Positions 25,302 through 36,427 of a DNA stretch of 40,786 bases are shown here, one piece after another (the stretch's first letter is position 1; the number at the start of each line of letters is the position of its first letter). The position numbers and the translations under genes are program-made. Below the pieces are notes generated by a model, which was not told the DNA's origin, ran no database searches, and worked only from the letters and a program-made list of their open reading frames with translations. This DNA comes from Gemmatimonas sp. (GTDB lineage Bacteria > Gemmatimonadota > Gemmatimonadetes > Gemmatimonadales > Gemmatimonadaceae): assembly GCA_021154325.1 (NCBI GenBank), contig JAJKIR010000190.1:1-40786 (forward strand), in the 5' to 3' direction.

Positions 25302-26654
25302 CTACGACTGATAGTACTCCAGCCCCAAGTGCGTGATCTGTTCCTCGCCCATGAGATGGCGCAAGGTGTTCTTCAGCTTCGTCTGCTGAATGAAAAGATC
25401 GTGTTCAGGCTGCAGCGCGGGAGCGGCCATCGGGCTTTTGTAATAGAAGCTTAACCATTCCTGAATCCCCTTCAGCCCGGCGCGCTGGGCGAAGTCGGAG
25501 AAGAGCGCCAGGTCGAGCACGATCGGCGCGGCGAGAATGGAATCGCGGCAGAGGAAGTTCACCTTGATCTGCATCGGGTAGCCCATCCACCCGAAGATGT
25601 CGATGTTGTCCCACCCTTCCTTGTTGTCGCCGCGTGGCGGGTAGTAGTTGATGCGAACGACGTGCGAGAAGTCCTTGTACAGATCCGGATAAATCTCCGG
25701 CTGCAGCACCGTGTGCAGCACACTCAGCTTCGACTCCTCCTTCGTCTTGAACGACGCCGGATCGTCGAGCACCTCACCGTCGCGATTGCCGAGGATGTTC
25801 GTCGAGTACCAGCCGGCGAGGCCGAGCATGCGTGCCTTGAGGCCCGGCGCGATGACCGTCTTCATCCACGTCTGGCCGGTCTTGAAATCCTTGCCCGAGA
25901 TCGGCACCCCGCGATCGATCGCGAGCTGCATCAGCGCCGGCGTATCGACCGCGAGATTCGGTGCGCCATTGCAGTACGGCACGCCCTCCATGATGCAAGC
26001 CCACGCGTAGAGCATCGAGGGTGCGATGAGGTCGTCGTTTCGCTCCATCGCCTTCTCGAACTGTTCGATGGTCGCGTGCTGCGGACCGGCCTTGATGTAC
26101 GTCTCGGTCGATGCGCACCACACGGCGACCACACGATCGAGCCGGTTCTTCGATTTGAAATCGCGAATGTCCTGTCGCAGCTGCTCAGCGAGATCACGCT
26201 TCGTCTTGCCGCGCTTCACGTTCTCGCCGTGAATTCGCGTCACGTAGCGGTTGTCGAACACGGCGGGCATCGGCTTGATCTCACGGAGGAAATCGGAGAG
26301 CGGCTCGATGTCTTTCTGCTCGAGCACTCCGGCCTTGCACGCTGCCGTGAGCGCATCATCGGCGATCGGGTCCCACGCGCCAAAGACGAGATCATCCAAC
26401 TCGGCGAGCGGAACGAAATCCTTGATCAGCGGGGAGCGGTTCTCAGTACGTTTGCCGAGGCGGATCGTCGCCATCTGCGTCAGCGATCCGATCGGCTTCG
26501 ACCGTCCGCGGCGAATGCTTTCGACGCCGGCCATGAATGTCGTGGCCACGGCACCGAGGCCTGGCGTCAGGATGCCCAGCTTACCGGTAGCGGGACGGAT
26601 AGCGGAACGAGCGCCGGATTCGGCGCTCTTGGAGCTCTTGGACGAAGCCTGCAC
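25302..26654 (-). CDS. ino1: myo-Inositol-1-phosphate (inositol-3-phosphate) synthase
   Basis: Converts glucose 6-phosphate to inositol phosphate with internal NAD use. 450 residues: N-terminal NAD-binding GKLGILTPGLGAVATTFMAGVE, then the conserved NxxGNRDG element (NILGNRDGEVL), SKLSVLHTVLQPEIYPDLYKDFSHVVRINYYPPRGDNKE, and NFLCRDSILAAPIVLDLALF, matching bacterial Ino1 proteins. GTG start at 26654 with AAGGAG 9 nt upstream, located within the last codons of the neighbouring phosphatidyltransferase gene. That neighbour indicates phospholipid synthesis as the use of the product. Confidence 0.9.
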   Translation of the reverse strand: MQASSKSSKSAESGARSAIRPATGKLGILTPGLGAVATTFMAGVESIRRGRSKPIGSLTQMATIRLGKRTENRSPLIKDFVPLAELDDLVFGAWDPIADDALTAACKAGVLEQKDIEPLSDFLREIKPMPAVFDNRYVTRIHGENVKRGKTKRDLAEQLRQDIRDFKSKNRLDRVVAVWCASTETYIKAGPQHATIEQFEKAMERNDDLIAPSMLYAWACIMEGVPYCNGAPNLAVDTPALMQLAIDRGVPISGKDFKTGQTWMKTVIAPGLKARMLGLAGWYSTNILGNRDGEVLDDPASFKTKEESKLSVLHTVLQPEIYPDLYKDFSHVVRINYYPPRGDNKEGWDNIDIFGWMGYPMQIKVNFLCRDSILAAPIVLDLALFSDFAQRAGLKGIQEWLSFYYKSPMAAPALQPEHDLFIQQTKLKNTLRHLMGEEQITHLGLEYYQS

Positions 26655-26658
26655 GTAC

Positions 26659-27369
26659 TCAATCTCCTTTCAGCAGAGTGCTCGTAACGCCACGCCGCCG
26701 CCGCAACCAACGCGGACGTTCTCCTTCGGCAAATCGCAGCGCTTCCGCCTCCGCTCGAGGTGCGGTCTGGTGATAGACGAACGCGACGCGCTGGACCACG
26801 GTGATCCACGCCGTCACGGTCAAGAAAATGATGATGAGCGCGAGCACCCATCCATTCAGTGCCAGGCCAAAAAAAGCCTGTGGCACCGAGAGCAGCACCA
26901 CACGTTCAGGGCGCTGCAGAATTCCCACCTTGGCATCGAGGCCCAGCGCTTCCGCGCGCGCCCGCGTGTACGAGGTGAGAAATGATCCGATGATTCCGGC
27001 GAGACACACGACCACCATCGGCACGCTTCGATGGACCGGACTCAGGGCGTAGAACACACCGAGACCGCCGAGCACGGCGCCGTCGGCGAGGCGGTCGAGC
27101 GTGGAATCGAGAAACGCGCCGAAGGTGGAGCTGCGATTGGACCGCCGCGCGACGGTCCCGTCGAGGACGTCGAAGAGCGCCGTCAAGCCAAGAAAAAAGC
27201 CGCCGACGGAGATGTGCCCGGTGCCATAGATGACACCGCCGGCCACCGAGCAGGCCGTGCCGATCGCAGTGATGGTATTAGGATGAACTCCACGCCGGAC
27301 CAACCAGTTGGCGACTGGGTCGATGACGCGCAGATAGCCGTTTTTCAGCCAGTCCGGGAGAATCTTCAT
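26659..27369 (-). CDS. CDP-alcohol phosphatidyltransferase, probable phosphatidylinositol-phosphate synthase
   Basis: 236 residues, about six membrane segments. The full family motif D67xxD70G71xxA74R75-x8-G84xxxD88xxxD92 is present. The enzyme joins CDP-diacylglycerol with an alcohol. The next gene, 4 nt downstream, is inositol-3-phosphate synthase, so inositol phosphate is the likely acceptor, giving phosphatidylinositol phosphate. Without the neighbour it would be called a PgsA/PssA-like protein. The C-terminal tail is Arg-rich and cytoplasmic. Confidence 0.85.
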   Translation of the reverse strand: MKILPDWLKNGYLRVIDPVANWLVRRGVHPNTITAIGTACSVAGGVIYGTGHISVGGFFLGLTALFDVLDGTVARRSNRSSTFGAFLDSTLDRLADGAVLGGLGVFYALSPVHRSVPMVVVCLAGIIGSFLTSYTRARAEALGLDAKVGILQRPERVVLLSVPQAFFGLALNGWVLALIIIFLTVTAWITVVQRVAFVYHQTAPRAEAEALRFAEGERPRWLRRRRGVTSTLLKGD

Positions 27370-27494
27370 TCGGTTCCGTCACGCAGCATAGCGAGCGGCC
27401 AGCAGGCGACACGGCAAGCGACGTCGCGGTTGAACCCAGCCGGGTAGAGCTCGACGCAATTGGCGGAAGGCGAAGCCCGGCAATCTTGATGCGA

Positions 27495-27530
27495 GAACCG
27501 AAGCGAATGCCCTGAGGCTCGCTTCGGTTC
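27495..27530. repeat. Perfect 12-bp inverted repeat
   Basis: The arms gaaccgaagcga and tcgcttcggttc are separated by a 12-nt loop in the 223-nt gap between the lipoprotein and phosphatidyltransferase genes. No T-run follows on either strand, so it is a hairpin or protein-binding palindrome, not a clear terminator. The rest of the gap holds nothing recognisable. Confidence 0.6.
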
Positions 27531-27592
27531 GTAAAGGTATCCCTTCCACAAACTTGTAGCAACCGCCGCCATGGAGGTCGCGCGTCTTCTGC

Positions 27593-27934
27593 TCAGGGCA
27601 CTCTCCACGTGTACGTCGACGTCAGCGCGACGGGATTCTGCGTGTCGAACTGGCTCTTGCCGTCAACCGTGACCGCGCGCAACAACACCTGCGAGCCGAG
27701 CGCGATGCCGCGGACCGGCAGGTTTTCCGTGGTGTTCGCTCCGACCTGCCTGACGAATGTCTCGGTGCCGCCCTGAACGACATAGACGTTCACGGCCTGG
27801 TTGAGATTGTTCGTGAAATGAATCGTCGCCTCGGCTGCCGTCGGCGAGGTGCGCACCGAGGCTTGTCGTGGACCACATCCGGTACTCATTGCCGTGATCA
27901 CCACGACGCCAAGCGCGACGCAGAATCTCTTCAT
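27593..27934 (-). CDS. Small predicted lipoprotein, 113 aa
   Basis: MKRFCVALGVVVITAMSTGCG: signal peptide and lipobox, lipid Cys at residue 20. The mature domain (about 35-110) is a beta-sandwich-like sequence with IHFTNNLNQAVNVYVVQGG, typical of DUF4397-like or VCBS-like surface domains. Start chosen at 27934 because GGGAGG stands 9 nt upstream; an in-frame ATG lies 15 nt earlier. Function unknown. Confidence 0.8.
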   Translation of the reverse strand: MKRFCVALGVVVITAMSTGCGPRQASVRTSPTAAEATIHFTNNLNQAVNVYVVQGGTETFVRQVGANTTENLPVRGIALGSQVLLRAVTVDGKSQFDTQNPVALTSTYTWRVP

Positions 27935-28152
27935 GATCGTTCCTCCCAAAGGCGCGAGGCCACCATCGAGTGTAGTGAAGGACGCGCGTGCAAAAGAAGT
28001 GCACCGCGGTCCGACGACAAGCTAATGCGTGACCAACCCGGCTCGCCAATTTCGACTGTACCGAGTTCGCGCTACTCTCCCTATTATCCGTACGACGCGT
28101 CCGGCGCCCGCGACCATCGATCCTTCCACGCCCCGCCTGAACCAGTGAGCAG
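27935..28152. other. Divergent intergenic region
   Basis: 218 nt between a minus-strand lipoprotein gene and the plus-strand salvage cluster. Both promoters should lie here. No convincing -35/-10 pair or operator palindrome was found by eye. Confidence 0.5.
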
Positions 28153-29372
28153 ATGATCACAGCTGGTTTTCCCGGTCGTCAGCTACATCGCATAGTCAGC
28201 ATCACGCTCGTCGTCGCAGCCGCCTCCGGCTGCGTGAGTCGTCCGTCGGCGGCCCAGGGCGCCAACTCGACGCCGAGCGAGACACGAATCACCGTGAGCT
28301 CGGCAGTCCGCGACTCTCTCCACTCGATATTCTCGCGCGCCGAGGCGGATAGTGCATTTCCGGGGGCGTACGCAGTGGTCGGCACACGCGACGGCGTCCT
28401 AGCCGAGGACAGCGTCGGCCACCTGGATTGGGCGGCGAGCCCTGTGCCTGACGAGCACTCGCTCTGGGACCTCGCATCACTCACGAAGGTTGTCGGCATG
28501 ACTACCGCGGTGATGCAGCTGTACGAGCAGGGACGAATCGATCTCGATGCGCCGCTTCAACGGTACATCCCCGAATGGCGGGGGCCGCACAAGGAGCTCG
28601 TCACGATCCGGCATCTCATCACCCACACCTCGGGCTTGCCCGCCGACAAGCCGTACGATCGTATCACGCATGTCCCCGACAGCATCGCCAAGCTGCTCTT
28701 TGCCACTCCGCTCGACACGCTGCCCGGCGTGCGGATGGTGTACAGCGACATCGGCGCCTACATGCTCGGGAGGCTGGTGGAACGAGTGTCGGGCGAAACG
28801 CTCGATCAGTACGTGCTGAATCACGTCTTCCTGCCGCTGCGCATGACGGAGACGATGTACCGGCCTCCAGCGGCGCTCAAGCCGCGCATCGCGCCTACCG
28901 AGATCGACTCCATTCGCGGCGGCAAGGTCTGGGGCGTCGTTCACGACGAGCGGGCGTACTACCTCGGCGGTGTCTCGGCACACGCGGGGCTATTCAGCTC
29001 GGCGCACGACCTCGCGCGGTTCGCCCGTATGTACCTGAACGGGGGCGCACTCGACGGAGCACGTATCGTGCGGCCGCAGACGATCGAGCTTTTCACGACC
29101 CGCCAGCTACAGGATCGCGCACTCGGGTGGCAGAAGCCGGATGGAAAGAACTCGGCGGGACACTTCATGTCGGAGCGCGCGTTCGGCCATACCGGGTTCA
29201 CCGGGACGTCGATCTGGATTGACCCGGCGCATGATGTGTTCGTCATTCTCCTCAGCAACGGCGTCAATCCCACGCGCGCGAATACCAAGTTCAGACGCGT
29301 GCGGGTCGCGCTGGCCGATGCGGTGATGTCGACGATCGCTCGCACCTCCACTCCCGCGCAGAGCTCTCACCA

Positions 29373-29376
<4 letters not shown>
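28153..29376 (+). CDS. Exported class C beta-lactamase-family serine hydrolase
   Basis: 407 residues. Lipobox-like VAAASGC (C27) follows a hydrophobic segment, so periplasmic and probably lipid-anchored. Penicillin-binding fold motifs: S109-L-T-K112 (nucleophile Ser and Lys), Y197-S-D199 (Y-x-N equivalent) and H346-T-G348. Such proteins are often D-Ala peptidases, esterases or muropeptide amidases, not beta-lactamases. It overlaps the symporter gene by 4 nt, suggesting it frees a ligand (muropeptide or sugar) that is imported next. This role is inferred from context. Confidence 0.85.
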
Positions 29377-31268
<1,892 letters not shown>

Positions 31269-31334
31269 TGGGGAGCTTATCTTGCACGTAACCTGCGGCA
31301 CGGCAACACTTGGCCGCTTCGGAGGAGGGTACGA

Positions 31335-31691
31335 ATGAGCACAATGAATCAGCCCGAGCTGGCGGTGGTCATTACACCGAACGCGTCAGCCGAGGTCATG
31401 AAGTTCATGGAGCAGGAAGGCGTCGATCCCGCAAAGGGTGGACTGCGGGTCAGTGTCCAGCCCGGCGGATGTAGCGGCTTCAAGTACGGCCTGCTCATCG
31501 AGGACGCCGCTGCGGACGACGATCTCGTCATCGACCAGAGTGGATGGCGTGTGTTCGTCGATCCGTTCTCGGCGCAGTACCTGAATGGCGTCATCATCGA
31601 CTACGTCACGTCGATGATGGGATCGGGCTTCACGTTCAAGAATCCTAACGCGACTGGGGGCTGCGGTTGTGGCAGCTCGTTCTCAGCCTAA
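31335..31691 (+). CDS. A-type iron-sulfur carrier (IscA/ErpA/HesB family)
   Basis: 118 residues; holds and donates Fe-S clusters. The three ligand cysteines are all present: C46 in PGGCSG and C110/C112 in GGCGCGSSFSA. ATG at 31335 with GGAGGAGGG about 7 nt upstream. Lies 66 nt after the symporter and 14 nt before the fusion gene, which is unrelated to its role. It may have its own promoter. Confidence 0.95.
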   Translation: MSTMNQPELAVVITPNASAEVMKFMEQEGVDPAKGGLRVSVQPGGCSGFKYGLLIEDAAADDDLVIDQSGWRVFVDPFSAQYLNGVIIDYVTSMMGSGFTFKNPNATGGCGCGSSFSA

Positions 31692-31705
31692 CTAGGCAAT
31701 AAACG

Positions 31706-33649
31706 ATGGCAGAGTCGGTCACAGGCGTCCGCCGCGACGCCGTTGCCGAGAAAGAGGCCCGCGATCGCTCGCCGACTCGCGGGCCTTCTCGTGTGCCCCA
31801 CGTGCCCGCCGGCCTGGAGCGCATTCGTACGCTCGTGGTCGACGATCACGAGCACATCGCTCGGCTCGTGGCGAATCGCATTGCGACGCTGGTGCGCGAG
31901 AAGGACGCCGCCGGTGAGACAGCGGTGCTCGGACTCGCGACGGGCTCGACTCCGATCGGGGTCTATCGGGAGCTCATCCGCATGCACCGCGAGGAGGGAC
32001 TCAGCTTTCGTCACGTCGCCACGTTCAATCTCGATGAGTACTACCCGATGTCGCGCGAGAGCATCCACTCCTACTACCGGTTCATGTGGGAGAATCTGTT
32101 CTCGCAGATCGACATCAGGCCGGAGAACGTGCACATCCCGGACGGTACGATCCCGCGGGATCGCGTTGACGAGTACTGTCGCCGCTACGAGGACGCGATC
32201 GTCGACGCCGGCGGGGTGGACTTCCAGATCCTCGGCATCGGGAAGACGGGGCACATCGGCTTCAACGAGCCCGGGTCGGGGAGCGACAGCCGCACCCGGC
32301 TCGTGACGCTCGACGCCATCACGCGGCGCGACGCCGCCGCCGATTTCTTCGGCGAGGAGTTCGTGCCGCGCGAGGCGATCACGATGGGCGTGGCGACGAT
32401 TCTGGACGCCCACGAGATCGCGATTCTCGCAACCGGCGAGCACAAGTCCTCGATCGTTAGGCGCGCGGTGGAAGGGGACATCGACGTCGAGGTTGCGGCG
32501 ACCTTCCTCCAGCGGCACCCCGACACGACTTTTTATGTCGATCGCGCAGCAGGGGCAGAACTTACCCGGAACAAGACGCCGTGGCTCATCGACGAGGTGC
32601 AGTGGACGCAGGACCTCATGGTTCGCGCCGTCATGTGGCTGTCGCAGCAGACGAACAAGGCGATTCTCAAGCTCACGCAGCGGGATTATGCGGAGCATAA
32701 GATGTCGGCGCTCGTGGCGAAGTATGGCTCGCCTGGCGAGGTGAATGGGAAGGTCTTCAACATCCTCGGCGCGAAGATTCGCGGGAAGTCGAAGCTGCCG
32801 ACTCACCAGCGCATCATCTGCTTCTCGCCGCATCCCGACGACGACGTCATCTCGATGGGCGGCATCCTTCGGAAGCTTGTCGAGAACGAGAACGAGATCA
32901 CCGTCGCGTACCAGACGAGCGGCAACATCGCGGTCTTCGATCACGACGTGCGCCGCTATGTCGACTTCCTCGTTCGCACCTCGGGCAATGGCCTGATCGA
33001 TTCCGCAAAGGTCGACTCGCTCGCCGCGACGGTCTACGCGTTTCTCGATCGGAAGCGCCCGGGCGAAGTGGACATTCCCGAGGTCCAGGACATCAAACGG
33101 ATCATCCGGGAAGCGGAAGCCGTGAGCGGCATCGAGACCGTTGGTTTGCCGCGGAGCGCGGCGCGCTTCCTCAACCTTCCGTTCTATCAAACGGGCAAGG
33201 TTCGCAAAGAGGAGATCGGACCGAAGGACGTCGCGATCGTGCGCGCTCTGCTCGAAGAGATTCGGCCGCAGCAGATCTTCGTCGCAGGCGACCTCTCGGA
33301 TCCGCACGGGACGCATCGCATGTGCAAACAAGCGATCGACCAGGCACTCGCGGAGATTTACGGGAGCAATGGCCAGGGGCCCGAAACCTGGCTCTATCGG
33401 GGCGCATGGCAGGAGTGGCCGATTCACGAGGCGTCCTGGCTCGTCCCGCTGTCGCAGGAAGAGCTGCGACTCAAGATCCAAGCAATCTTCAAGCACCAAT
33501 CGCAAAAGGACTCAGCGCCATTTCCGGGCGGATACGACGAGCGCGAGTTCTGGCAGCGCGTCGAGGCGCGGAACAAAGGCACCGCGGCGGAGCTCGACCG
33601 GTTGGGATTGGCCGAGTACTTCGCGATGGAAGCGTATGTCGTGGAGTAG
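31706..33649 (+). CDS. Glucosamine-6-phosphate deaminase fused to a PIG-L/LmbE deacetylase domain
   Basis: 647 residues. An N-terminal low-complexity segment (1-35) is followed by a NagB-type domain (about 40-310) with GLATGSTPIGVY, FNLDEYYPM (catalytic Asp), and GHIGFNEPGS (catalytic His). A PIG-L/LmbE domain (about 385-580) carries SPHPDDD and DPHGTHRMCKQA metal and active-site motifs. NagB makes fructose 6-P and ammonia from GlcN-6-P. A PIG-L domain could remove the acetyl group from GlcNAc-6-P, replacing a separate NagA; no nagA is nearby. Fused forms of about 640 residues are known, especially in Bacteroidota. The chained function is inferred. TTG and GTT AGG codons arise at a motif at 32455. 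Confidence 0.88.
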   Translation: MAESVTGVRRDAVAEKEARDRSPTRGPSRVPHVPAGLERIRTLVVDDHEHIARLVANRIATLVREKDAAGETAVLGLATGSTPIGVYRELIRMHREEGLSFRHVATFNLDEYYPMSRESIHSYYRFMWENLFSQIDIRPENVHIPDGTIPRDRVDEYCRRYEDAIVDAGGVDFQILGIGKTGHIGFNEPGSGSDSRTRLVTLDAITRRDAAADFFGEEFVPREAITMGVATILDAHEIAILATGEHKSSIVRRAVEGDIDVEVAATFLQRHPDTTFYVDRAAGAELTRNKTPWLIDEVQWTQDLMVRAVMWLSQQTNKAILKLTQRDYAEHKMSALVAKYGSPGEVNGKVFNILGAKIRGKSKLPTHQRIICFSPHPDDDVISMGGILRKLVENENEITVAYQTSGNIAVFDHDVRRYVDFLVRTSGNGLIDSAKVDSLAATVYAFLDRKRPGEVDIPEVQDIKRIIREAEAVSGIETVGLPRSAARFLNLPFYQTGKVRKEEIGPKDVAIVRALLEEIRPQQIFVAGDLSDPHGTHRMCKQAIDQALAEIYGSNGQGPETWLYRGAWQEWPIHEASWLVPLSQEELRLKIQAIFKHQSQKDSAPFPGGYDEREFWQRVEARNKGTAAELDRLGLAEYFAMEAYVVE

Positions 33650-33650
33650 G

Positions 33651-33725
33651 AGCAGATCCCTCGTCGCTTCGCTCCTCGGGATGACTGGTGGTAGTCATCC
33701 CGAGCGCAGCGAGGGATCTGCTCTT
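33651..33725. repeat. REP-like palindromic hairpin
   Basis: Arms agcagatccctcgtcgcttc... and ...gcagcgagggatctgct enclose a small loop. Same family as 8111-8182 and 36254-36327. It starts 1 nt after the nagB-fusion stop and ends 8 nt before the next start, so it fills the whole space. Confidence 0.85.
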
Positions 33726-33733
33726 CGTTAGGC

Positions 33734-35257
33734 ATGCCTAGCGGGATCTCGGCGCTCGACATCATTGTCATACTGCTGTACCTCACCGGCACGACCCTGC
33801 TCGGCATGTGGGTCGGTCGGCGACAGCGTGACGCGAAGGATTATTTCGTCGCCGGCCGGTCGATTCCCTGGTGGGCAGTGATGTTCTCCGTGGTCGCCAG
33901 CGAGACGAGCGCGCTCACGTTCATCAGCATTCCCGGACTCGCGTACGTCGGCAATCTCGGATTTCTGCAGGTCTCCGTCGGCTATCTGCTGGGACGCATC
34001 GTGATCGCGGCGGTGCTCCTCCCGCGGTATTACCAGGGTGAGCTCGTCACCGCGTACGCGCTGCTGGAGCAGCGATTCGGCCTCGCGACGCGCCGCTTCA
34101 CCTCGATCGTGTTCATGGTGACGCGCGGTCTGGCGGATTCGGTCCGCGTCTTCGCCACGGCGATCCCAATCGCGCTCATCCTCGAGGGAGTGGTGCCGCG
34201 GCAGTGGGTGATGCCGACGGCCGTGCTCGTCCTCGGGACGCTGACCATTGCGTACACGTATCGCGGTGGCATGCGCGCCGTCGTCTGGACGGAAATTCTT
34301 CAGGCGACGGTGTACATCGTTGGCGGCATCTCAGCGCTGGTGTTGCTCGGCCACCTCATGACCGGCGGCTGGTCGCAGATCATCAGTGTCGCCGGGCCCG
34401 CGGGCAAGCTGCAGTTTATAGACTTCTATACCGGTTTCGATCGGCCGCACACGATCTTCGCGGGGCTGATCGGCGGGGCGTTTCTCTCGATGGCGTCACA
34501 TGGCGCGGATCAGCTCATCGTGCAGCGGCTGCTCTCCGCGCGCACGCTGCGCGACGCCCAGACGGCCGTCATTGGCAGCGGCATCGTCGTCACGCTGCAG
34601 TTCGTGCTCTTCCTCATGATCGGCGTCGGGCTCTGGGCGTTGTACGGTCCGAATCATGGTTTCGCCAAGGCGGACGACGTCTTTCCGACGTTCATCTTGC
34701 AGTACATGCCGCATGGTCTGCTCGGTCTGGTGCTCGCGGCCATCCTCGCGGCAACGATGAGCACGCACTCGGGCGCCATCAATTCCCTGGCGGCAGCGGC
34801 GACGCACGACATCTACCTCCCGCTCACGGGGCGTCAGGCCGACGATCCGCGAACCCTGCGCGTCGGCAAGATCTTCGCTCTCCTGTGGGGCGTCGTACTT
34901 ACCGGCGGCGCCCTGCTCTTCCCGCAGAACCAGCAGACGCCCGTCGTAGTGATCGCGCTCTCGATCGCGTCGTTCACCTACGGTGGACTTCTTGGTGGAT
35001 TCTTCCTCGGTATCTTGTGGCGTCGCGCGACGCAGCCCGACGCTATCATCGGGATGTCGGTGGGCATTCTCGCGATGGCGTTCGTCGTGTTCGCCAAGCA
35101 GATCGCCGCGGCGGTCCCGGCGTGGCGCGGGGTCCTTCAGCCGTTAGGCACGATCGCCTGGCCCTGGTACGTTCTCATCGGAACCGTGATTACGCTCGTG
35201 ATTGGAATGCTTGCTTCGTACGCCCACGTCGCGCCGCCGCGCGACGCCCTGGCATGA
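33734..35257 (+). CDS. Sodium:solute symporter (SSS family), 507 aa
   Basis: About 13 membrane segments. N-terminus DIIVILLYLTGTTLLGMWVGRR followed by DAKDYFVAGRSIPWWAVMFSVVASETSALTFISIPG, the typical SSS Na+-binding region. YTYRGGMRAVVWTEILQATVYIVGG is the conserved central helix. Overlaps the BadF-type kinase gene by 4 nt (ATGA), so transporter and kinase act on one sugar pathway. Its start is preceded by a GCCTAACG motif in reverse (33726). Different from the 631-aa symporter upstream. Confidence 0.92.
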   Translation: MPSGISALDIIVILLYLTGTTLLGMWVGRRQRDAKDYFVAGRSIPWWAVMFSVVASETSALTFISIPGLAYVGNLGFLQVSVGYLLGRIVIAAVLLPRYYQGELVTAYALLEQRFGLATRRFTSIVFMVTRGLADSVRVFATAIPIALILEGVVPRQWVMPTAVLVLGTLTIAYTYRGGMRAVVWTEILQATVYIVGGISALVLLGHLMTGGWSQIISVAGPAGKLQFIDFYTGFDRPHTIFAGLIGGAFLSMASHGADQLIVQRLLSARTLRDAQTAVIGSGIVVTLQFVLFLMIGVGLWALYGPNHGFAKADDVFPTFILQYMPHGLLGLVLAAILAATMSTHSGAINSLAAAATHDIYLPLTGRQADDPRTLRVGKIFALLWGVVLTGGALLFPQNQQTPVVVIALSIASFTYGGLLGGFFLGILWRRATQPDAIIGMSVGILAMAFVVFAKQIAAAVPAWRGVLQPLGTIAWPWYVLIGTVITLVIGMLASYAHVAPPRDALA

Positions 35258-36174
35258 CGCCGATCGTCATCGGCATCGACGGCGGCGGCTCAAAGACGCG
35301 CGCCATGGTCGCCGACGAGCATGGCGGGATGATCGGAGACGTCGTCGGGCCGGGAAGCGCCGTCAGGCCCGGACGCGTCGAGGAGTCCGCGAATGTCATC
35401 GCCGATGTCGTTCGCGACGCGCTCGCGTCGTGCGAGATGACGCACGTCATGCCACGCGTGCTCTGCGTCGGTGTCGCGGGCGTTGGACGCGAGGCTGAAC
35501 GACAGGGGCTCTGGCAGGCGCTCGCGAGCCGCGAGCTCGCCGACGAGGTGGTGATTCATTCCGATTTCAGCGTCGCGCTCGACGACGCGTTCGGCGACGG
35601 CCCTGGCGTGCTCCTCATCAGTGGGACAGGCTCAATTGCGTTCGGCCGCGGACCCACGGGCAGCACGGCGCGGTGCGGCGGCTGGGGGCCCGTATTCGGC
35701 GACGAGGGGAGTGGCGCGTGGATCGGCCGGAAGGCGCTCTCCGTGGTCGCGGCGGCGAACGACGGGCGCGAGCCGGAGACCGCCCTCACCGGCGCGATTC
35801 TCACCGCCGCACAGGTGAACGAGCTTTCGGATCTGATCGGCTGGGCGGCGCAGGCGGCGCCATCGATGCTGGCGTCACTGGCGCCGGTTGTGATGAGCGT
35901 CGCCGACACCGGGGATTTGCGCGCGAACTCGATCGTTAGCCTCGCCGTCGAGGAGCTCTCGCTTCACGTTCGGGCTCTCGCACGCCAGCTCTTCGTCGAC
36001 GAACGCGCCACCCTCCCGGTCGCGCTGAGCGGCGGAATGCTGCAGCGCGGCTCCACAATGCGTCGCCGCCTCGAGCATCGACTCAAGACCGCGGTTCCCG
36101 GAGCTCAGGTGAGCACGGACGAAGTCATCCCGGTTCGCGGCGCCGTTCGCGGCGCATTGCGCTTCGTCGGTTAA
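35254..36174 (+). CDS. BadF/BadG-family sugar kinase, probable N-acetylglucosamine or MurNAc kinase
   Basis: 306 residues of the ASKHA (actin-like) ATPase fold. Phosphate 1 motif IGIDGGGSKTRAM (6-18), phosphate 2 motif LLISGTGSIAFG, and GGWGPVFGDEGSGAWIG are typical of eukaryote-like N-acetylglucosamine kinases (NagK) and MurNAc kinase MurK. ATG at 35254 (a long frame open far upstream is only an antiphase reading of the symporter). It phosphorylates the sugar imported by the symporter, giving substrate for the NagB fusion. Exact sugar undetermined. Confidence 0.88.
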   Translation: MTPIVIGIDGGGSKTRAMVADEHGGMIGDVVGPGSAVRPGRVEESANVIADVVRDALASCEMTHVMPRVLCVGVAGVGREAERQGLWQALASRELADEVVIHSDFSVALDDAFGDGPGVLLISGTGSIAFGRGPTGSTARCGGWGPVFGDEGSGAWIGRKALSVVAAANDGREPETALTGAILTAAQVNELSDLIGWAAQAAPSMLASLAPVVMSVADTGDLRANSIVSLAVEELSLHVRALARQLFVDERATLPVALSGGMLQRGSTMRRRLEHRLKTAVPGAQVSTDEVIPVRGAVRGALRFVG

Positions 36175-36190
36175 GCGCAGCCGATGCTGC

Positions 36191-36423
36191 AGTCCATAGC
36201 TATCAGTCCATAGTTATCAGGGACTTTGGAACGAAGCGTTCATTGGGATGAAAAGCAGATCCCTCGCTACGCTCGGGATGACAGGCACACCTCTGTCATT
36301 CCGAGGAGCGTAGCGACGAGGAATCTGATGGGAGTCGCGCGCTGCTCGCGCGCTCCTGCTCCTCTCACCCATCAACGCTTCGTTCCGTACTCCCTGATAA
36401 CTATGGACTGATAACTGATAGCT
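36191..36423. repeat. Nested palindrome: inverted heptamer arrays around a REP-like hairpin
   Basis: The left array (36191-36225; agtccat, agctatc, agtccat, agttatc, agggact) and the right array (36389-36423, same units reversed) are joined by ggaacgaagcgtt / aacgcttcgttcc arms (36228-36240, 36374-36386). A REP-like hairpin (36254-36327) is inside. All 253 nt between the convergent kinase and symporter genes are repeat DNA. It may act as a bidirectional terminator or be a non-autonomous mobile element. Confidence 0.8.
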
Positions 36424-36427
36424 GCTC

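Noticed and set aside
31688..33505. 605-codon open frame on the minus strand
   Set aside because: Exact antisense of the NagB fusion gene, which has clear motifs; low-complexity translation.
34204..35253. N-terminal extension of the sugar kinase frame
   Set aside because: It is an antiphase reading of the SSS symporter; the kinase starts at ATG 35254 with the ATGA overlap.
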